Shown: positions 48,291 to 57,440 of the stretch, one piece after another | Numbering within the stretch: the first letter of the stretch is position 1 | Layout of the letters: each line of letters opens with the position of its first letter | The notes under the pieces: generated by a model | What the model was told of the DNA's origin: nothing | Databases searched by the model: none | Seen by the model: only the letters and a program-made list of their open reading frames with translations | Position numbers and translations under genes: made by a program | Assembly (NCBI GenBank): GCA_018266955.1 | Contig: JAFDZI010000022.1 | Coordinates: 1-64,000, forward strand | Length of the DNA: 64,000 nt | DNA from: Bacteroidota bacterium | Lineage (GTDB): Bacteria > Bacteroidota > Bacteroidia > Flavobacteriales > Weeksellaceae | Direction: 5' to 3'

Positions 48291-49292
48291 ATGAGAGAAA
48301 TTGCATTTATTAAGCAAAATAAAGAAAAATGGCTGACAGTTGAGCAAGTTATTTTGGGAAAAACACAAAAAAACCCAGATGACTTATCGTCTATGTACAT
48401 CAACCTCATCAATGATTTGTCTTTTGCTCAAACCTATTATCCTAATAGCAAGACTACCATTTACCTAAATCATTTATCGGCACAGATTTTTCAAAAAATT
48501 TACAAAACAAAAAGACTGGAAAAGAATAGGTTGCTCCATTTTTTCGACACAGAAGTTCCTCTTTTGATGTATGAATACCGCCAATACCTCATATATATAT
48601 TTGCCTTTTTTTTCATTTTCACGAGTATCGGTGTTATTTCTACTTACTACAACCCCGAATTTCCAAGACAAATTTTGGGTGACGACTATGTGAATATGAC
48701 GATAGAAAATATTAAGAACAACAATCCTACGGGGGTCTATTCCAGTGGTTCCAATTGGGGCATGATGGTGATGATTGTCTTTAATAATCTAATGGTTGCT
48801 GGAAAAATGTATATTTCGGGGATTTTTCTTGGACTAGGATCTTTATATGCTTTGTTGCAAAATTGCATTATGCTGGGCACCTTTCAAACCTTTTTCGAAA
48901 ATGAAGGTGTATTACAACAAAGCGCACAAGGGATTTGGGTACATGGTGCTTTTGAAATTTCTGCCATCATCATTGTAGCCATGTGCGGACTCATTCTTGG
49001 CACTTCTGTATTATTCCCTAAGACCTACTCCAGAACGCAGGCTTTCCAAAAGGGAGTACGGGACAGTTTCAGAATTTATCTCAGTACATTTCCCTTTATT
49101 ATTGTGGCAGGTATCTTGGAAGGCTTTGTAACGAGATATGCTCTTACCATGTCTTTTGGGCTAAATGTAAGCATCATATTGTTTTGCTTTTTCCTCATTA
49201 TTTTTTATTATGTAATTTATCCTTTTATCATTCATAAAAAACACAATTCTTATGCAACTTTATCAGAAGAGAGACTTTGGAGCGCTCATTAA
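48291..49292 (+). CDS. SpoIIM-family membrane protein (stage II sporulation protein M-like)
   Basis: 333 residues: a soluble N-terminal third (MREIAFIKQNKEKW), then about five to six membrane helices. The family blocks FNNLMVAGKMYISGIFLGLGSLYALLQN and WVHGAFEISAIIIVAMCGL are clear. The organism is not a spore former, and the homologue belongs to the conserved RDD-SpoIIM-MoxR-DUF58 neighbourhood. Its 3' end overlaps the next gene by 41 bases. Confidence 0.87.
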   Translation: MREIAFIKQNKEKWLTVEQVILGKTQKNPDDLSSMYINLINDLSFAQTYYPNSKTTIYLNHLSAQIFQKIYKTKRLEKNRLLHFFDTEVPLLMYEYRQYLIYIFAFFFIFTSIGVISTYYNPEFPRQILGDDYVNMTIENIKNNNPTGVYSSGSNWGMMVMIVFNNLMVAGKMYISGIFLGLGSLYALLQNCIMLGTFQTFFENEGVLQQSAQGIWVHGAFEISAIIIVAMCGLILGTSVLFPKTYSRTQAFQKGVRDSFRIYLSTFPFIIVAGILEGFVTRYALTMSFGLNVSIILFCFFLIIFYYVIYPFIIHKKHNSYATLSEERLWSAH

Positions 49293-50223
49293 CGATACTT
49301 TTACCTTTTTCAAGGAAAATGGTAAAAACTATTTCAAAAACTTTATTTTACTCAATGGTTTATTGGTCATCCTTTTGGTGGGCTTATACATTGTAGGATA
49401 CAAAAATTTCTTTTCCCAACTTATCGACTCCAATTTGGAAGGCAATTCCTTTTATTTTGAGGAATATTTCCAGGAAAACATGGTATTTTTCATTGCATTT
49501 TTCATTGCATTCCTTGTCATTTTTTTCATAATGATGATGATGATTTATACCTTCCCGGTTCTTTACCTTAAACGATACGGAGTATCTGCAGACAAAAACA
49601 TCAAACTCAATGATATTATTACCGACATGAAGGACAATTTCGGTCGTTTTATTCTCTTTTGTTTGGGATTAGTTTTCATCATTCTTCCACTTATGGGTCT
49701 TTTGTTTGGGCTTTCGGTTGTATTGATTTTTCTCATTATCGGTATATTTCTTATGTTGTTCATCGTCCCATGGATGTCCAATGTAATGAGTTTTACACTT
49801 TATGATTATTTTAACCGAAAAGACGGATTTTTCTCATCGCTCGGCTATGCCATTCGTTCACAATTTTCGTACAGTAAAGCCGGAAATCCTTCTCCATTTT
49901 GGAAATATTGGGGCTCTACCGCCGTCATATTATTTATCATACAAGTGGTATCGGGTATTTTCTCATTAATCCCTGTATTCATTATGACTGGATCCATGCT
50001 CACTGTACCAGAAGAAAACAATCAGGATTCCATGAAAAATTTTATGGAAGGCACTATGGGAATCATCTATTTCGCTAGCTATGGAATTTCTATTTTAGTA
50101 TCCCTATTGTTGTCTAATTTTGTCTATGTAAATTCTGGACTCATGTATTATGACAGCCGTTTGGACTTGCACCAAAAAGAAGATTTATTGGAAATTGATA
50201 CTATAGGAAATCGTGAAGTTTAA
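49252..50223 (+). CDS. Multi-pass membrane protein of unknown function
   Basis: 323 residues with about six hydrophobic helices (around residues 30-50, 75-100, 135-155, 155-175, 220-245 and 270-300). A soluble, charged start (MQLYQKRDFGALINDTFTFFKENG) resembles proteins grouped with membrane-remodelling clusters. No named family recognised with certainty. Overlaps the SpoIIM-like gene by 41 bases and the DUF4129 gene by 11, so expression is coupled. Confidence 0.78.
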   Translation: MQLYQKRDFGALINDTFTFFKENGKNYFKNFILLNGLLVILLVGLYIVGYKNFFSQLIDSNLEGNSFYFEEYFQENMVFFIAFFIAFLVIFFIMMMMIYTFPVLYLKRYGVSADKNIKLNDIITDMKDNFGRFILFCLGLVFIILPLMGLLFGLSVVLIFLIIGIFLMLFIVPWMSNVMSFTLYDYFNRKDGFFSSLGYAIRSQFSYSKAGNPSPFWKYWGSTAVILFIIQVVSGIFSLIPVFIMTGSMLTVPEENNQDSMKNFMEGTMGIIYFASYGISILVSLLLSNFVYVNSGLMYYDSRLDLHQKEDLLEIDTIGNREV

Positions 50224-50995
50224 GTTTGTTTTAATTCTATTTTTTTCTTTCGTAAGGTTTTTTTCACAAGAAAAAGCACCAACTCCTGTGGTGGTAGATA
50301 GCGTTGTACAAAGTTCCAATGCTGGATATGCCGCAACAGACTCTTTGCTTAGGAAAAAATACAGTACCGAAAACAGTCTTTATTCCAAGAAATTCAATAC
50401 AAACTTTAAGTCGAAATACCAAGGTAATGAATTCGATTACAGCAAAATAAAGCCACACGACTCTTTACTCAATCGAATTAAAAGAAGAATTTCACAGCTC
50501 ATCGATTCTATTTTTGGCTCGGTTAACCCAATGAAGAGCTTACATTTCATCGAAATTTTCGTTCGTGTAGTGGCGATTATTCTGGCGGCAGTAGCCTTGT
50601 ATTTCTTGTTTAAATTTTTAGCCTCCAAAAACGGAAACTTAGTCTTTGGCAAGAAAAATAACAAAGCAACAATTGAGGCGTACGACCAGAATGAAAATAT
50701 ACATGAAATTAATTTTGCAGCAGAAATCGCCCGCTTCGAATTGGAAAAAAAATTCCGCTTGGCTATTCGGTATCGATTTCTATGGACATTAAAAAAACTT
50801 AATGATCAAAAGATAATTCATTGGGATATAGAAAAAACCAACAAAGACTTTGTAAAAGCACTACAAAACACAGAATACCACAGCCAATTTGTACAATTGG
50901 TGCATATTTTTGATTTTGTATGGTATGGAGATTTCTCCATCAACGAGGTGCAGTACCGGGACTTTCAATCAAAATTCGAAAACTTTCTACGATAA
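50213..50995 (+). CDS. DUF4129-type membrane protein
   Basis: 260 residues starting at GTG (50213), inside the end of the previous gene. A hydrophobic signal-like start (FKFVLILFFSFVRFFS), a mostly polar periplasmic part, one membrane helix near 110-135 (FVRVVAIILAAVALYFLFKFL) and a cytoplasmic C-terminal DUF4129 region (ARFELEKKFRLAIRYRFLWTLKKL; FDFVWYGDF). DUF4129 often accompanies MoxR/DUF58 clusters. Role unknown. Confidence 0.8.
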   Translation: MKFKFVLILFFSFVRFFSQEKAPTPVVVDSVVQSSNAGYAATDSLLRKKYSTENSLYSKKFNTNFKSKYQGNEFDYSKIKPHDSLLNRIKRRISQLIDSIFGSVNPMKSLHFIEIFVRVVAIILAAVALYFLFKFLASKNGNLVFGKKNNKATIEAYDQNENIHEINFAAEIARFELEKKFRLAIRYRFLWTLKKLNDQKIIHWDIEKTNKDFVKALQNTEYHSQFVQLVHIFDFVWYGDFSINEVQYRDFQSKFENFLR

Positions 50996-51001
50996 TCTGT
51001 T

Positions 51002-52174
51002 ATGAACAAAACATTTAAACTCTACGGAATTATCTTCTCGGTGCTTATATTGCTACTGGCCTTTTTCGAATTGGGCAAAAAGGAGGTGGTGGATTGGAGA
51101 AAAAACTTCGACATTCACGAAAAAACCCCCTTTGGCTTGTATGTTTTGGACCAAGAAATAGAATCGCTTTTTTCAAGTAAAATTCAAAAAATAGACCACT
51201 CACCATATAATTACTATACAGAAAACTTAGAGACCAAACCTCATAATATCTTGGTCATACAAAAACAGTTGGACAATGAATCTTGGAATAAAATTTTAAA
51301 AGAAGTAGAGAAAGGTAGCGATGCCATGATACTTTCGTCTGATTGCAATGAGAAAATACAAGACGAGCTCAAATTTCAAGTACTTACTTCCTTATACGAA
51401 GACAGCACCCAATGGAAATTAACCGATAAAAAGTTGGATAATATCTTATTGAACCTCAACAAATTTCCTGGTAATAAAGCCATCTCCCACATCGATCCTG
51501 AAATAGAAATCTTAGGGAAAATGAAAGCGGATTCTAGTATTTGGAAAGCCAATTTTATCAGAATAAATAAAGGAAAAGGACATTTGTACTACCATTCAGA
51601 TCCAATATTTCTAACGAATTACTATTTGTTGAACGCCCAAAGCGCTTCCTATACCGAGGCTATTTTCTCTTATTTAAAAGATCAAAAAACCTTATGGTTT
51701 GTAGATACTCAGAAGAAAAACACCTCTGCTTCACCATTGAGTTTTGTACTCAAAAACCCACCACTTCGCTATGCATGGTGGTTGTTTCTGGCAGGACTAT
51801 GTACATTTGCTTTTTTTGGAGCGAAAAGAAAACAGAGAATAATCCCAGTTGTAGAACCTCTGAAAAACAAATCGGTGGACTTTGTACAAAGCATAGGCAA
51901 CCTCTACTTACAAGAAGGAGATTTCCATGAAATGATGGAAAAAAAAGCCCAATACTTTTTACAAAGGGTAAAAATGGAATTATTGATAGACGGTCAAAAA
52001 ATAGACAATGCTTTTGCCAATAAATTACAACTGAAAACTGGTGCCAGTGAAGATAAAATAAACACAGCCTTAGCATTAATAAAAAAAGGAACAGATCCTT
52101 ATGCTTCGGTTACCAAAGAAGAATTAATAACCATGAACCGTTTATTGGACGAAATTCTTCCTATTTCTAAGTAA
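51002..52174 (+). CDS. DUF4350-type membrane-anchored protein
   Basis: 390 residues with an N-terminal helix (YGIIFSVLILLLAFFEL), a long extracytoplasmic domain of the DUF4350 kind (FGLYVLDQEIESLF; ILVIQKQL), a second helix near residue 260 (AWWLFLAGLCTFAFFG) followed by basic residues and a cytoplasmic helical end. Six bases after the DUF4129 gene. Role unknown; conserved in this cluster. Confidence 0.8.
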   Translation: MNKTFKLYGIIFSVLILLLAFFELGKKEVVDWRKNFDIHEKTPFGLYVLDQEIESLFSSKIQKIDHSPYNYYTENLETKPHNILVIQKQLDNESWNKILKEVEKGSDAMILSSDCNEKIQDELKFQVLTSLYEDSTQWKLTDKKLDNILLNLNKFPGNKAISHIDPEIEILGKMKADSSIWKANFIRINKGKGHLYYHSDPIFLTNYYLLNAQSASYTEAIFSYLKDQKTLWFVDTQKKNTSASPLSFVLKNPPLRYAWWLFLAGLCTFAFFGAKRKQRIIPVVEPLKNKSVDFVQSIGNLYLQEGDFHEMMEKKAQYFLQRVKMELLIDGQKIDNAFANKLQLKTGASEDKINTALALIKKGTDPYASVTKEELITMNRLLDEILPISK

Positions 52175-52212
52175 AAAAAAATATTAATTACACCTACTAA
52201 AACATAAAAACA

Positions 52213-53208
52213 ATGGAAACGCACAACACAGAAGATACCACCACCTTCCATAACCGACTGAACATGGAAGAGCTCAGTAAAAATATCAGCAAAATAAAAG
52301 CTGAAATAGGAAAAGTAATTGTAGGGCAAGAAAAAATGATTGAGCATTTAATTGCGGCCTTACTTTCCAATGGACATGTTTTAATAGAAGGTGTCCCAGG
52401 CGTAGCCAAAACCATTACTGCCAAACTATTGGCCAAGACCATTGCAATTGATTTCAGCAGAATTCAATTTACCCCAGACTTAATGCCTTCAGATATTTTG
52501 GGCACCTCTGTTTTTAACATAAAGAATTCAGAATTTGAATACAAAAAAGGACCTATCTTCTCAAATTTTGTTTTGATCGACGAAATCAATCGTTCCCCTG
52601 CCAAAACTCAGGCAGCGCTTTTTGAAGTAATGGAAGAAAGGCAAATTACCATGGACGGAAAAAGATATGCCATGGAGTATCCTTTCTTGGTCATTGCCAC
52701 GCAAAACCCTATTGAACACGAAGGAACCTACCGTTTGCCCGAAGCACAACTCGACCGTTTTTTGTTTAAAATAGAAGTAGGATACCCCAACCTAGAGCAA
52801 GAAATAGCCATCGTTCAAAACCAACACGAAACAAAAACTGCAGATAAAACAGAAGTTGTAAACGCAGTTATTTCTGCCGATCAATTGCTGCAATACCAAA
52901 AGTTGATACAAGACATACTTGTGGACAAACAACTTATAGAATACATTGCCAAAATAGTACACCATACCAGAGAAAATCCCTTCTTGTATTTGGGTGCTTC
53001 ACCCAGAGCCAGCCTAGCCTTGCTTAGTGCATCTAAGGCATTTGCTGGAATAAAAGGTAGGGATTTCGTAACGCCAGAAGACATTAAGGAAGCTAGTTTT
53101 GCCGTACTCCGTCATCGGGTTATCGTATCGCCAGAAAGAGAGATGGAAGGATTAAATGCCGATGAAATTATCCGTCAGATTTTGGATGGCATCGAAATTC
53201 CGAGATAG
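52213..53208 (+). CDS. MoxR-family AAA+ ATPase
   Basis: 331 residues. Walker A GVPGVAKT near residue 62, Walker B LIDEINR, sensor I IATQNPIEHEGTYRLPEAQLDRF and a C-terminal lid (GASPRASLALL). MoxR ATPases act as chaperones that load or remodel protein partners, usually with a von Willebrand A protein such as the DUF58 protein encoded next. Confidence 0.93.
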   Translation: METHNTEDTTTFHNRLNMEELSKNISKIKAEIGKVIVGQEKMIEHLIAALLSNGHVLIEGVPGVAKTITAKLLAKTIAIDFSRIQFTPDLMPSDILGTSVFNIKNSEFEYKKGPIFSNFVLIDEINRSPAKTQAALFEVMEERQITMDGKRYAMEYPFLVIATQNPIEHEGTYRLPEAQLDRFLFKIEVGYPNLEQEIAIVQNQHETKTADKTEVVNAVISADQLLQYQKLIQDILVDKQLIEYIAKIVHHTRENPFLYLGASPRASLALLSASKAFAGIKGRDFVTPEDIKEASFAVLRHRVIVSPEREMEGLNADEIIRQILDGIEIPR

Positions 53209-53277
53209 AAAGTGTTAAAAAAATGCTGACCTCAGATTTTTTAAAACCTCAAAATAAATAAAAACATTCTTTGTCTA

Positions 53278-54600
53278 TTGAAAGCAACCTATCTCAATCC
53301 ACGATTATACCGCATTCTTATTTTCATAGGAATCATCTATGTATTGGGGTTTTTCTATCCTTTGAGCATCAACATTGCCCATACCCTTTTGGTGCTTTGC
53401 ATTATTGCTTTACTATTGGATATTTTACTACTCTTCGGAAATAAAAAAGGAATTTTAGCACAAAGAATTTTACCCGAAAAATTCTCCAATGGAGATGTTA
53501 ATTCAATACAAATAAGCTTACAAAATTTCTATTTCTTTACCATTAAAGTTCTTTTAATCGACGAAATACCGTTTCAGTTTCAGGTGCGAGATTTCAACAT
53601 TAAAAGGAAATTAAAACCGGCACAACAACAGGGTTTGCACTATAATTTGCACCCTAAAGAAAGAGGCGAATACCATTTTGGCAGCCTCAATCTTTTTGTT
53701 GAAAGTCCTTTGGGCTTAGCTTCCAGGAAATATATATTTTCTAAAGACCAGATGCTAAAGTCCTACCCTTCTTTTGTCCATCTTAGAAAATACGAATTGA
53801 TGGCACTCCAGAATGAATTTTTGTTGGGTGGCATTAAAAAAATCCGCAAACTAGGACATACCATGGAGTTTGAGCAGATAAAGGAATATGTGCAAGGAGA
53901 TGACATTAGAACCATAAACTGGAAAGCGACTTCCAAGCAAAACAAACTAATGGTGAACCAATACCAAGACGAAAAATCCCAAAGGATATACCTCATCATC
54001 GACAAAGGCAGAACCATGCAAATGCCTTTTCAGGGAATGTCTTTGTTGGACTACTCTATTAATGCAGCCATGGCGCTCAGTCATATTATACTTAAAAAAG
54101 GAGATCGTGCTGGGATGATGACTTTTGCCAAGAAAATGGAAAATAAAATTCCCGCCGAACATAAATCGGGACAATTAAAAAGAATTTCTGAGGCGTTGTA
54201 TAACATACAGACCAACTTTTGGGAGAGCGACTATAACCGTTTGTATCAGGATGTAAAAAACACCATAAGCCAGAGAAGTTTGGTATTGCTTTTTACCAAC
54301 TTTGAAACATTGGACGGATTGCAAAGACAGTTGAAATATCTGCGTGCCATTGCCAAGAACCATTTGCTGGTGGTGGTGTTTTTCAAAAATTCGGAATTGC
54401 AAAAACTAATGCAACAACCAAGTGAAAACCTGGAGGAAATTTACGATAAAATAATTGCTGAAAAGTTTGATTTCGAAAAGAAACTCATCATTCAGGAACT
54501 CAGAAAATACGGAATACTGTCACTGTACACCCAACCGGAAAACCTCAGCTTGGAAGTCATCAACAAATATTTGGAGATAAAAGCCAGAGGAATGATTTAA
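53278..54600 (+). CDS. DUF58 protein with von Willebrand A-like domain
   Basis: 440 residues from TTG at 53278, required to keep the first of two N-terminal helices (ILIFIGIIYVLGFFY; LLVLCIIALLLDILLLFG). The DUF58 core is GHTMEFEQIKEYVQGDDIRTINWKATSK, followed by a vWA-like part whose metal-site loop reads DKGRTM in place of the usual DxSxS. Probable partner of the MoxR ATPase upstream, and last gene of the cluster. Confidence 0.88.
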   Translation: MKATYLNPRLYRILIFIGIIYVLGFFYPLSINIAHTLLVLCIIALLLDILLLFGNKKGILAQRILPEKFSNGDVNSIQISLQNFYFFTIKVLLIDEIPFQFQVRDFNIKRKLKPAQQQGLHYNLHPKERGEYHFGSLNLFVESPLGLASRKYIFSKDQMLKSYPSFVHLRKYELMALQNEFLLGGIKKIRKLGHTMEFEQIKEYVQGDDIRTINWKATSKQNKLMVNQYQDEKSQRIYLIIDKGRTMQMPFQGMSLLDYSINAAMALSHIILKKGDRAGMMTFAKKMENKIPAEHKSGQLKRISEALYNIQTNFWESDYNRLYQDVKNTISQRSLVLLFTNFETLDGLQRQLKYLRAIAKNHLLVVVFFKNSELQKLMQQPSENLEEIYDKIIAEKFDFEKKLIIQELRKYGILSLYTQPENLSLEVINKYLEIKARGMI

Positions 54601-54636
54601 CAACCATAGACTATATTTCAATTTGATGAGAAAACA

Positions 54637-54658
54637 CTAATTTAGAGCTCTAAATTAG
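54637..54658. promoter_or_regulatory. Perfect 22-bp palindrome before osmC-like gene
   Basis: CTAATTTAGAG joined directly to CTCTAAATTAG, ending 5 bases before the start codon. A near-consensus TATATTTC (54612-54619) lies upstream. It could be a dimeric repressor site or a leader hairpin. Confidence 0.6.
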
Positions 54659-54663
54659 AACAA

Positions 54664-55089
54664 ATGAAAATTTCCCTAAAACGCATTGGCGATGATTTCT
54701 TATTTGAAGGTCGCAATAAAAACGGACACAGCATTTTACTGGACAACACCTCGCAACCCAATGCACAAGGTGTATCGCCCATGGAGTCTTTACTCATGGC
54801 TGTTGCTGCTTGTAGTGGTATCGATGTAGTGGCTATTTTGAAAAAGCAAAGACAAGAAATCGCCCAATTTACCACAGAAGTAGAAGGAGAAAGAATTGAA
54901 AAAGACGAAGCAAAACCTTTTTCCAAAATTTGGGTTCACTTCCACTTGGAAGGCAACATAGATCCCATAAAAGCTTTGAAAGCTGCACAATTGTCTTTCG
55001 ACAAATATTGCTCGGTATCCAAAACATTTGAACCTCAGGTAGAAATTCTGTTTTCCGTAACAGTCAATGGGACGCTTGTGGAGAAATAG
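54664..55089 (+). CDS. OsmC-family peroxide-reducing protein
   Basis: 141 residues. The two redox cysteines are present: VAACSGIDVV near residue 50 and FDKYCSVSKT near residue 117. These proteins reduce organic hydroperoxides or act as related thiol-dependent enzymes. GVSPMESLLMAVAAC is the family's helix signature. It has its own upstream palindrome, suggesting separate control from the DUF58 gene. Confidence 0.88.
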   Translation: MKISLKRIGDDFLFEGRNKNGHSILLDNTSQPNAQGVSPMESLLMAVAACSGIDVVAILKKQRQEIAQFTTEVEGERIEKDEAKPFSKIWVHFHLEGNIDPIKALKAAQLSFDKYCSVSKTFEPQVEILFSVTVNGTLVEK

Positions 55090-55117
55090 GATGGAATTTT
55101 ATTTTGGTTAAAGAAGA

Positions 55118-55138
55118 AAGAGGTAAGAGGTAAGAGGT
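55118..55138. repeat. Heptanucleotide repeat (AAGAGGT)3
   Basis: Three perfect AAGAGGT units, followed by degenerate AAGACAA and AAGATTT. Same 7-base period as the tracts in the methionine region. Confidence 0.7.
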
Positions 55139-55310
55139 AAGACAAAAGATTTTGGTTTTGAGGATTATTGAGTATGCTTTCTCATCAATAAAACAAACTC
55201 TTTGAAGTGGAACAATCAAAAACCGTCATTAGAAATGGGAATACTTTTTCAGGGTTTCGTGCATGCTGATTGCTATGCGTTTTTTTCTAGCGTTTCTTTT
55301 CCTTTTCTTC

Positions 55311-55378
55311 TAGCCCGGATTGCAGTGGAAATCCCACAGCGAGGGACGAGCGAGGAATTGTAACGAAAAGCCGGCACC
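55311..55378 (-). repeat. Flavobacterial interspersed intergenic element, copy B (degenerate)
   Basis: Plus strand begins TAGCCCGGATTGCAGTGG; the reverse complement ends CTGCAATCCGGGCTA, matching the CAATCGGGGCTA end of copy A. The other end (GCCGGC) is only loosely similar. Confidence 0.5.
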
Positions 55379-55449
55379 AATGGTGATGCGTAGAAAAATG
55401 GTGTTGCTCCTAATCAACAAAATTATTTCGTGGGTCTGCGGAAGTTCAT

Positions 55450-55457
55450 TATATTTG
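55450..55457 (+). promoter_or_regulatory. -7 promoter element of amidinohydrolase-like gene
   Basis: TATATTTG, exact TAnnTTTG, 72 bases before the start; would give a leader of about 65 bases. Confidence 0.45.
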
Positions 55458-55529
55458 TTGATTGTGAGGGCAATCTCTATTCCCAACCCTATTGATGCTT
55501 AAAAGCGAAAAGAACAACGAATAAAAACT

Positions 55530-56444
55530 ATGAAACTTAATATAAAAAACGAAACCGGCAGATTAAAATCGGTTGTCTTGGGACAGCCTAAATCCATGGG
55601 ACCAGTGCCAACCTTAGAAGAAAGCTATGACGCAAAATCTTACCATACGATTGCGCACAGCACCTATCCTACAGAACAAGACATTATTTTTGAAATGACG
55701 GAGTTCGAAAAGGTGTTGCACAAACATGGTGTGGATGTTTTGAGACCCTCGATTATTGAAGACTACAATCAGGTTTTTGCCCGTGATGTGGCTTTTGTGA
55801 TTGATGATAAAATGATTATCTCCAATGTGATTAAAGACCGTGCAGATGAGCAGGAAGCCTACAGAAATATTTTTGAAAAAGTAGAATGGCGCAAAATCAT
55901 CAACCTACCAGAATCAGCGCATATAGAGGGAGGCGATGTGATTGTTTGGGACGATTTTTTATTTATTGGCACTTGCTTTTCCGAGGATTACAGAAATTAC
56001 AAAACTGCCAGAACCAATGAATATGCGATTGAAATTTTGAAGGAATATTTCCCTAAGAAAAGAATCATTGATTTGGATTTAAAAAAAGACGACAGAGTAC
56101 CTTTCCAAGGAGTTTTACACCTGGATTGCACCTTCAACCCGATAGGGAAAGACAAATGCATTATCTATAAAAATGGTTTTGTGGACGAGAGTGACTATCA
56201 CCTTATTCTGGACATTTTTGGGGAGGAAAATTGTTTTCACATCAACGATGAGGAAATGTTTGACATGAATCCTAATATTTTTTCCATTGCTCCGGACATT
56301 ATTGTTTCTGATAAGGCTTTTGGCAGAATGAACCAGTTTTTGCGTGAAGAATGGAACTTTACAGTAGAAGAAATCCCATACCGTGAAATTTCTAAAATGG
56401 GCGGTCTATTGCGTTGCTCCACCATGCCATTGATTAGGGAATAA
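55530..56444 (+). CDS. Amidinohydrolase of the arginine-deiminase/DDAH fold
   Basis: 304 residues of the guanidino-modifying superfamily. Catalytic parts are present: EGGDVIVW (acidic pair) near residue 128, His in GVLHLDCTF near 198 and the nucleophile Cys in GGLLRCSTMP near 295. Members hydrolyse arginine, methylarginines or citrulline, or transfer amidino groups. It lies close to the cyanophycin module, whose breakdown yields arginine, so arginine or a derivative is a likely substrate; the exact one cannot be read from the sequence. Confidence 0.82.
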   Translation: MKLNIKNETGRLKSVVLGQPKSMGPVPTLEESYDAKSYHTIAHSTYPTEQDIIFEMTEFEKVLHKHGVDVLRPSIIEDYNQVFARDVAFVIDDKMIISNVIKDRADEQEAYRNIFEKVEWRKIINLPESAHIEGGDVIVWDDFLFIGTCFSEDYRNYKTARTNEYAIEILKEYFPKKRIIDLDLKKDDRVPFQGVLHLDCTFNPIGKDKCIIYKNGFVDESDYHLILDIFGEENCFHINDEEMFDMNPNIFSIAPDIIVSDKAFGRMNQFLREEWNFTVEEIPYREISKMGGLLRCSTMPLIRE

Positions 56445-56477
56445 TACAATACTCCCGTAACAAAATCATCGATATAG

Positions 56478-56511
56478 GAGAAGCCAGCACCAACTGAGCT
56501 TCTCTTTTTTT
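56478..56511 (+). terminator. Terminator of amidinohydrolase-like gene
   Basis: GAGAAGC / GCTTCTC stem followed by T8 on the plus strand. Confidence 0.75.
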
Positions 56512-56515
56512 TCAG

Positions 56516-56523
56516 TAATTTTG
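56516..56523 (+). promoter_or_regulatory. -7 promoter element of rluF
   Basis: TAATTTTG followed by C, exact TAnnTTTG, 17 bases before the start; directly after the preceding terminator. Confidence 0.55.
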
Positions 56524-56540
56524 CAAGGCAAATACATTCC

Positions 56541-57275
56541 ATGGAAGATTTATCAAAAAGAATCAACAAATACCTGAGCGAGGTAGGCTTTTGCTCCAGA
56601 AGAGAGGCCGACAAACTGATCGCCGATAACCGAGTACGCATTAACGGAAAAATCCCAGAAATGGGCACCAAAGTATTGCCCAACGATGTGGTAACGGTAG
56701 ATGACAAGCCTGTACTAAAGCTTAAAGAAGATTTTGTATATCTTGCCCTGCACAAACCCGTAGGAATAGAGTGTACCACCAACCCAGGTACCCGAAATAA
56801 TATTGTGGACTACATGAAATATCCCAAAAGGATTTTTCCTGTGGGCAGATTGGACAAAGCCAGTGAAGGACTTATCATTATGACCAATGATGGGGATATT
56901 GTGAATAAAATCCTGCGTGCCAAAAACAACCACGAAAAGGAGTATATCGTAACGGTAGATAAACCGATTACAAGCCAATTCATTAAAAAAATGAGCAATG
57001 GAATCCCTATTCTGGATACAGTAACCAAAAAATGTGAAGTGGAAAAACTTTCCGACAGGGTATTCAGTATTATCCTTACCCAAGGCTTGAACCGGCAAAT
57101 ACGAAGAATGTGCGAGTACCTAGGCTATGAAGTAAAAAAGCTAAAACGAATACGAATAATGAACATCCGTTTGGATATTCCGTATGGTAAATTCCGTGAG
57201 CTTACCGCCGAAGAAATGCGTGTTCTGAACCAGGATATTGGACACTCCAGCAAGACTGAAGAAGCCAGTTGGTAG
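56541..57275 (+). CDS. rluF: 23S rRNA pseudouridine synthase RluF
   Basis: 244 residues: an N-terminal S4 domain (RINKYLSEVGFCSRREADKLI) and a catalytic domain with the key Asp in PVGRLDKASEGL and the RluF-type block LTQGLNRQIRRMCEYLGYEVKKLKRIRIMN. Close to E. coli RluF over the catalytic part, but lacking its long basic C-terminal extension. Modifies a uridine in helix 90-93 of the peptidyl-transferase region. Monocistronic. Confidence 0.9.
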   Translation: MEDLSKRINKYLSEVGFCSRREADKLIADNRVRINGKIPEMGTKVLPNDVVTVDDKPVLKLKEDFVYLALHKPVGIECTTNPGTRNNIVDYMKYPKRIFPVGRLDKASEGLIIMTNDGDIVNKILRAKNNHEKEYIVTVDKPITSQFIKKMSNGIPILDTVTKKCEVEKLSDRVFSIILTQGLNRQIRRMCEYLGYEVKKLKRIRIMNIRLDIPYGKFRELTAEEMRVLNQDIGHSSKTEEASW

Positions 57276-57369
57276 GTTTTGAAAAAAAATAAAATTTAAA
57301 TCTACATCCGCCTATCTTTTTTAATACCAATAAGCAAAGTCGAATAGTGCATGTAGGTTTCAAATAAAA

Positions 57370-57407
57370 AAAACCTGTGAGACTTCAAATTAAGTTTCAC
57401 AGGTTTT
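57370..57407. terminator. Bidirectional terminator
   Basis: About 16-base stem (AAAACCTGTGA... / ...TCACAGGTTTT with one G-U pair), 6-base loop, between convergent rluF and cphA. Confidence 0.88.
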
Positions 57408-57440
57408 AATTTTATTTATCAAAAAGCTCTTTTTAAGGAA

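Larger units (their letters stand above)
55090..55529. other. Intergenic region with heptamer repeat and interspersed element
   Basis: 440 bases without a supportable gene. Contains a short heptanucleotide tract near 55118, the reverse-oriented copy of the interspersed element (55311-55378) and a -7 element at 55450-55457 for the downstream hydrolase gene. A 60-codon frame at 55320 runs across the element and is not believed to be real. Confidence 0.6.

Noticed and set aside
55320-55502. 60-codon open frame
   Set aside because: It runs across the degenerate interspersed element, has no family features and no promoter.
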